Source: Lasioglossum baleicum (Eukaryota; Arthropoda; Insecta; Hymenoptera; Halictidae). Taken from it: a stretch of DNA of 64,000 bases. A program made the position numbers and the translations under genes. Positions 60,416-64,000 of the stretch are shown in pieces; position 1 is the first letter of the stretch, and the number at the start of each line of letters is the position of its first letter. Under the pieces are notes generated by a model. The model saw nothing but the letters and a program-made list of their open reading frames with translations. It searched no databases and had not been told where the DNA came from. The stretch lies in contig NW_027469120.1 in assembly GCF_051020765.1 (NCBI RefSeq), positions 496,001 to 560,000 on the forward strand, written 5' to 3'.

Positions 60416-61653
60416 CTCGATGGTTCCCAGAAGTTCGGTCCACTCGGTAGTGGCAATGATTTGATCGAGCACCGCTTTATTTCTCAACGCGCGTCTCAAT
60501 TTAGCAAGTTGATACTTGCGTCCCGCTCGACGTGGGCGTCGCATGGGTAAGGAATAGTAATGATGGAATATTAATAATATAATGAAAATGAACTTCCACT
60601 TGTTATTAACCTTTTTGGTAGTTAACTCGCTTCACGTCTATAGTGGCGGCTCAGCGTTTCCACTGCGCTCTTTAGACCAATTCTAGACGTGGCACGAGAA
60701 CTTCTCTATGACTCGCTTCAAATTCCTTATTGGCGGCTCAGCGTTTCCACTGCGCACTTTAGACCAAGTCCGGATATGTCACGAGTTTAATATATTCGAT
60801 GCAAGAACTGAATTGGAAGATGGTGTTGAACTAACACAAGAATAACAAGATCGAAGCACTGGTATAACAACGATATATTAAATAAGAACTGGTAAGTACA
60901 CTGGTATACAATATGTAAGTAATATTATAATAGGAGTAGTAATTGGATTAATGAATAATGGATATAGTAATATGTTGTAGGAATAATGTATGAGTTGAGT
61001 TGAGTTGAGTTAGAATTGGAATTGGAATTGGAATTAGGAGTGAAGGATCGACACACTTCACTTTCGCGGAGCTAGACTGAACACGTCTGCTCTTGAAGCC
61101 GGACTGACTCTGAGGCCAGGTAGGCACGTCTGTGCGAGTCGCTGGCTGAAGGCGGACTGATGCAAGCGTCCGCTCTGCCTTGCCTCCTTCGTTCGGAGTG
61201 GGGATAGCTGACGCTGCAGTCTCTTTGTTCTTCGGTCGTCGGAGTGGGAGAACCGCTGACGCAACAGCGTCTTCGCTCCCGGGGACTGCACGTGCATTTC
61301 TGCTGACGGTGCAGTCTCGTGGATGTCCTATTGCCCTCTACGAGCGTGGGACTGCTGATGCAGCAGTCTTTGGACTTCTCGACGTTTCTAGAAGCTTCTA
61401 GATGCTTCCAGAGTGATGCAATACTTTATTGCATTATGTGTCGTGGTGATGGGTTGAAACTGAGGTAAGGTGTTGATCAAGGTGAAGTTATGGTGGTGGG
61501 TAGAGACGGAGATAAGGATTAGAACAATACAATATATGAGATCTTAATATTATGCTCTTATGTCTAGGGGACGGTGTATGGATCTTATGCAGATCAGACC
61601 TTGAATACATAATGTATGTACAAGGCCAACGTCGTACATCGGACGACGTAACA

Positions 61654-62560
61654 GGTGCATATTTGTCCTGACTGTAGATGGATCTGACCTGTAGAGAGCT
61701 TCACTGTTGCTGTGTAGTCCCTCAGGGTTATTCGAACAATGGCCTGTACAACGACACTGGTCCAAGTGCCGAATGGGTCGTTGTACGTTGTTCCCGCGCA
61801 TTGCCCGTTGTTTTGAAGTTCTCCCGCCAATGTGAGGCTGCGGGATGTAGTAGAATTGGGTTGGACTCCCGTGACCTGGGCGGTCGGAGTGATGAGGATT
61901 GTTCCGGTCTTCTGCAACTCGGAACAGGTTTCACTGGTGGTTGCCAGTAAATATTCCTGTCGTCCGTTCGTGACGATGGAAACATGTGAGTGCATGCTAC
62001 AATAGAATATCGTGCGGTCGATTTCTATGTGGCACTGGATTACTCTCGTCTGAGTAAACTCTGCTAGTTGTAGCAATTGGATTTTTACTGAGTCCTCCGT
62101 GGGCTTGATTTCTTCAGGCTCGCAATCAGGAATATCGATGATGGAGAACGTTGTTGTGTTCAGTGTAGATCCTCCACAATCGTATCCGATGAGGGTGTAC
62201 ACTCGCGTGGCTATAGAGAGTAAGATGGCAACTTGGATCGATTGCATGATTACAGTTTCGTGTGTGTCTAAGGACTGACGGTCTTCTGAGGCGATTGCTG
62301 CTTCGGAGGAGCGGTGTTGCGATGTGATATGCTGATCTTCCAGTGGTGGAAGGAGGTTTTGCTGACCAGAGGTTTCGTATTTCGCTCGTTTAATCTGGTA
62401 GGGGTATCCGTTATCGCGAGGGTACTCGGATTTATATTTCTTTCTTGCTGACGCGTATTTCGCTGTAGCGCAGAGATTAATTTTATCGTATTCGTTTCGC
62501 TTCGCATGGCAACGTGCAGATGGAACTTGAAAGGAATCGAGTTTCTGTGGATCATCAAAG
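61654..62560 (-). pseudogene. env: F1 linker and envelope N-terminal part (split gene)
   Basis: The frame is open from 62559 on the minus strand. It first encodes the basic F1 linker (YASARKKYKSEYPRD), also found in the env-less F1 copies. The internal ATG at 62247 opens env with a signal peptide (MQSIQVAILLSIATRV) and a Cys-containing ectodomain similar to F2 env. It stops after QSGQIC, where the solo LTR interrupts at CACC; the rest is at 16110-14613. No stop is seen in either part. The 5' side is cut at 62560 by an F2 LTR end. Confidence 0.75.
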
Positions 62561-62587
62561 TGTCACGTCCTGGCGGGGCTATAAGAG
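62561..62587 (-). repeat. F2 LTR terminal remnant (23-27 bp)
   Basis: TGTCACGTCCTGGCGGGGCT plus ata is identical to the F2 LTR end, followed by agag after a 6-bp difference. The rest of the LTR is missing because the F3 LTR starts at 62588. It shows an F2 insertion into the env-bearing F1 element before F3 arrived; aaag (62557-62560) would be one TSD copy. Confidence 0.6.
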
Positions 62588-62784
62588 TGTTACGTCACGC
62601 CCCACGTCCTAGGCAAAGAAGATGACCCCAGGAGGCGGCACGTGGAATTGAAGAGGAAACGGTCTTTTACGCCAAGACAGCCAGACGGGCAGTCATATGC
62701 GCTAGGACACCGATAGTCATTTGAGACCGACACCCGCTAGCAGTCAACGCGGATGGCGATACTTCTACGCTGACGCAACGAACG

Positions 62785-62836
62785 CGGTGAGTTGACATGG
62801 AACAAAAGGGGTTACAAAAGATACGAATTCTCACCG
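62785..62836 (-). promoter_or_regulatory. F3 splice-donor-like hairpin
   Basis: The minus strand reads CGGTGAG (62836-62830) pairing with CTCACCG (62791-62785). It lies 15 nt after the stop of the F3 ORF, matching the position and sequence of the F1 hairpin although the surrounding DNA has diverged. Confidence 0.4.
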
Positions 62837-62851
62837 GTTAGTTGTTGTATC

Positions 62852-63451
62852 TTAGTAGTACTGTTGAAGGAGCTGAGCTCGTCGGTCAGCATGGGTCTGG
62901 TATAACGGGTCGTCCAGACAGATCTCATCGAGATGAGGAAGGTTTGGCAGCTGTCTCGCTGGGGTACGCACGACAATGCGTCTGTTGGACGGTAGGTACT
63001 CGTCCTTGATGATCCCACAGCGAACGTGCGGCAAGATTATGATGCTCCTGCTGTCATCGTCATCAGAGCTGGTGACGAGATCAATGACCTCGTAACGAAC
63101 GGCAGGCGGGTTGTTGTTGTCACTGGACAGGTTTATGGTATTCCTGACGTCGTCGTCGTCGTCAGAGATGTCAACGAGATCGGCTATCTCGTAGCGACCA
63201 GCAGACGGTTTGGTGACAGGTGAAGAACGCGAGAGGTCCGCGTGGTCGACCTCTGTGTTCGGAATCGGACGGCACGGACAACCGTATACCGATACGTAAT
63301 TTGACGCGTCGCACTCGATATTCTCGGTCGTTCCGAGAAGTTCAGTCCAATCAGTCGAACTTAAGACGCGGTTTAAGATGGCTGTTTGATTTAATGCCCG
63401 TTTGAACTTGGCCAGTTGATACTTTCGGCCTGCACGACGTGTACGACGCAT
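62852..63451 (-). CDS. LTR-ORF199, F3 homologue of LTR-ORF172
   Basis: A 199-residue protein from ATG. The N-terminus MRRTRRAGRKYQLAKFKRAL matches F1, as do TDWTELLGTTE, CDASNYVSVYGCPC (about 47-60), DHADLSR, LPNLPHLDEICLDDPLY and LLQQYY. The acidic centre is expanded and holds two SUMO-interaction-like motifs: DLVDISDDDDD (91-101) and VIDLVTSSDDDD (122-133). The Pro/Ala segment of F1 is shorter. Conservation of blocks with divergence between them is the pattern expected of a real protein under constraint. Function unknown; basic N-terminus plus acidic hydrophobic motifs suggests a nuclear adaptor. Confidence 0.75.
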   Translation of the reverse strand: MRRTRRAGRKYQLAKFKRALNQTAILNRVLSSTDWTELLGTTENIECDASNYVSVYGCPCRPIPNTEVDHADLSRSSPVTKPSAGRYEIADLVDISDDDDDVRNTINLSSDNNNPPAVRYEVIDLVTSSDDDDSRSIIILPHVRCGIIKDEYLPSNRRIVVRTPARQLPNLPHLDEICLDDPLYQTHADRRAQLLQQYY

Positions 63452-63602
63452 AAGGGATGGGTATGGAAGGAACTGTTTCGGAAGAGTTAATACTCTGAAA
63501 ATCCTTTTGTCGGATTTTGTCTAAGTCCCAAACGTGAAAGAAAAATTGGCCAGGGGTTCCCCGTAGGCGCTGGCCAGAGGTAATTTACCTGACTCGAAAA
63601 TG

Positions 63603-63987
63603 TCCACTCGTTAATCGGCACTACCCAGCAGAGCAGACGAACTGGCCTCCGAGCCGGGTCACCGTGCGACAACGAGGGCACTATTAAAACAGTCACTTCA
63701 CTTTAGACACTGATATGTTTCCTTTCACAAACTGTCACTTTAACTTCGATAATCTTTTGACTAAGTGTCACCTCGTTGACGTATTGCCTCGGCGGAGCTG
63801 TAAGCTTCTCCCTTTGTGACCGAGGTTGAACACGTAAGCGAGAGCTCAATTATTTATTATTAATATTAAATGCGTTTATCTGATTGGGAAAGTTATTATT
63901 TCCAAACGTCTACTCGTCAACCACTACTTCTCAGCGGAGCGGACGAACTGACCTCCAAGCCGAGTTCTGTATGATTAACGAGGGCAC
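63603..63987 (-). repeat. Diverged duplication in the F3 LTR, about 306 bp apart
   Basis: 63603-63680 and 63909-63987 share GACGAACTG, CCTCC-AGCCG and AACGAGGGCAC in order. The layout recalls the 87-bp pair of the F1 LTR upstream of its ORF, but I cannot align the two families base by base here. Confidence 0.55.
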
Positions 63988-64000
63988 GATTCGAATTTCG

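Larger units (their letters stand above)
16421..60544 (-). pseudogene. LTR-ORF172 of the solo LTR, split in three
   Basis: The N-terminal codons are at 60544-60420, the middle at 27363-27156 and the C-terminal codons at 16606-16421 (minus strand). Two independent integrations hit the same ORF. The fragments still match the intact copies closely, so the disruptions are recent. Confidence 0.75.
16111..61653 (-). repeat. Solo F1 LTR inside env, itself split by two insertions
   Basis: LTR pieces on the minus strand are 61653-60416, 27363-27156 and 16606-16111. TSD ggtg flanks the whole. The LTR is interrupted at ctcg (27360-27363 and 60416-60419) by the F1 tandem array and at cgtc (16603-16606 and 27152-27155) by an F2 element. 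Subtracting both inserts and one TSD copy each leaves 1938 bp, close to a full F1 LTR, with no internal region. It is therefore a solo LTR or a direct LTR-only remnant. Confidence 0.88.
13321..62560 (-). mobile_element. Env-bearing F1 element (E4), outermost host of the nested set
   Basis: Its own sequence is 61654-62560 (linker and env N-terminal part), 14547-16110 (env C-terminal part, tail and PPT) and 13321-14546 (3' LTR start). Everything between 16111 and 61653 is inserted DNA flanked by the TSD ggtg (16107-16110 and 61654-61657; CACC on the element strand). Joined across the TSD, env keeps phase: 594 plus 1494 nt is a multiple of three. The gag side is lost at 62561, where an F2 LTR end abuts. 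Confidence 0.8.
62588..64000 (-). repeat. F3 LTR, 3' end at 62588, continues past the window
   Basis: Starts on the plus strand TGTTACGTCACGCCCC (GGGGCGTGACGTAACA at the minus-strand LTR end). It contains the LTR-ORF172 homologue and the donor-like hairpin in the same order as F1. No PBS lies outside its end, so it is a 3' LTR or solo LTR; the element body would lie to the right. 63452-64000 holds repeats and a TGGCCAG/CTGGCCA hairpin near 63546-63576, and no other gene that I can see. Confidence 0.65.

Overview
The window is almost wholly transposable-element DNA from an animal genome, most likely an insect. I see no host gene, rRNA or tRNA gene, or CRISPR array. The elements are Ty3/Gypsy LTR retrotransposons with long LTRs (about 1.8-2.0 kb), 4-bp target-site duplications (TSDs), a primer binding site complementary to the 3' end of tRNA-Ser, a gag with one CCHC knuckle, a pol frame in -1 relative to gag, and in some copies an envelope gene resembling chuvirus-type glycoproteins. 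The insect assignment is inference from these traits; a hymenopteran is only a guess.

Three families occur. F1 has LTRs of about 1957-1984 bp that each carry a 172-codon ORF (called LTR-ORF172 here). F2 has LTRs of about 1800 bp without that ORF. F3 is seen only as an LTR at the right edge, carrying a 199-codon homologue of LTR-ORF172. Positions 1-10755 hold plus-strand F1 elements. From 10756 to the right edge every element lies on the minus strand.

The minus-strand part is a set of nested insertions, resolved by TSDs. An env-bearing F1 element (13321-16110 and 61654-62560) holds a solo F1 LTR (16111-61653, TSD ggtg). That LTR took two insertions: an F2 gag-pol element (16607-27151, TSD cgtc) and a tandem F1 array of three LTRs and two bodies (27364-60415, TSD ctcg). 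The second body of the array holds an env-bearing F2 element (36186-55713, TSD ccgg), which itself holds another F2 gag-pol element (41218-51654, TSD ccat). Removing the nested copies restores exact lengths: both F1 array units are 5777 bp, the solo LTR is 1938 bp, and interrupted frames rejoin in phase.

The coding content is divided between element types. F2 exists as gag-pro-RT-RNaseH-IN copies without env and as a gag-pro-env copy without RT or IN, with nearly the same LTRs, leader, gag and 3' tail. F1 exists as an env-bearing copy and as small gag-pro copies that lack RT, RNase H, IN core and env but have long open frames. This suggests, without proving, a retroelement system whose functions are spread over complementing partners. 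Other notable features are the LTR-encoded protein with SUMO-interaction-like motifs, two- or three-fold duplicated primer binding sites, a fossil PBS/LTR boundary inside the F2 LTR, a covarying hairpin array, and a splice-donor-like hairpin conserved between F1 and F3.
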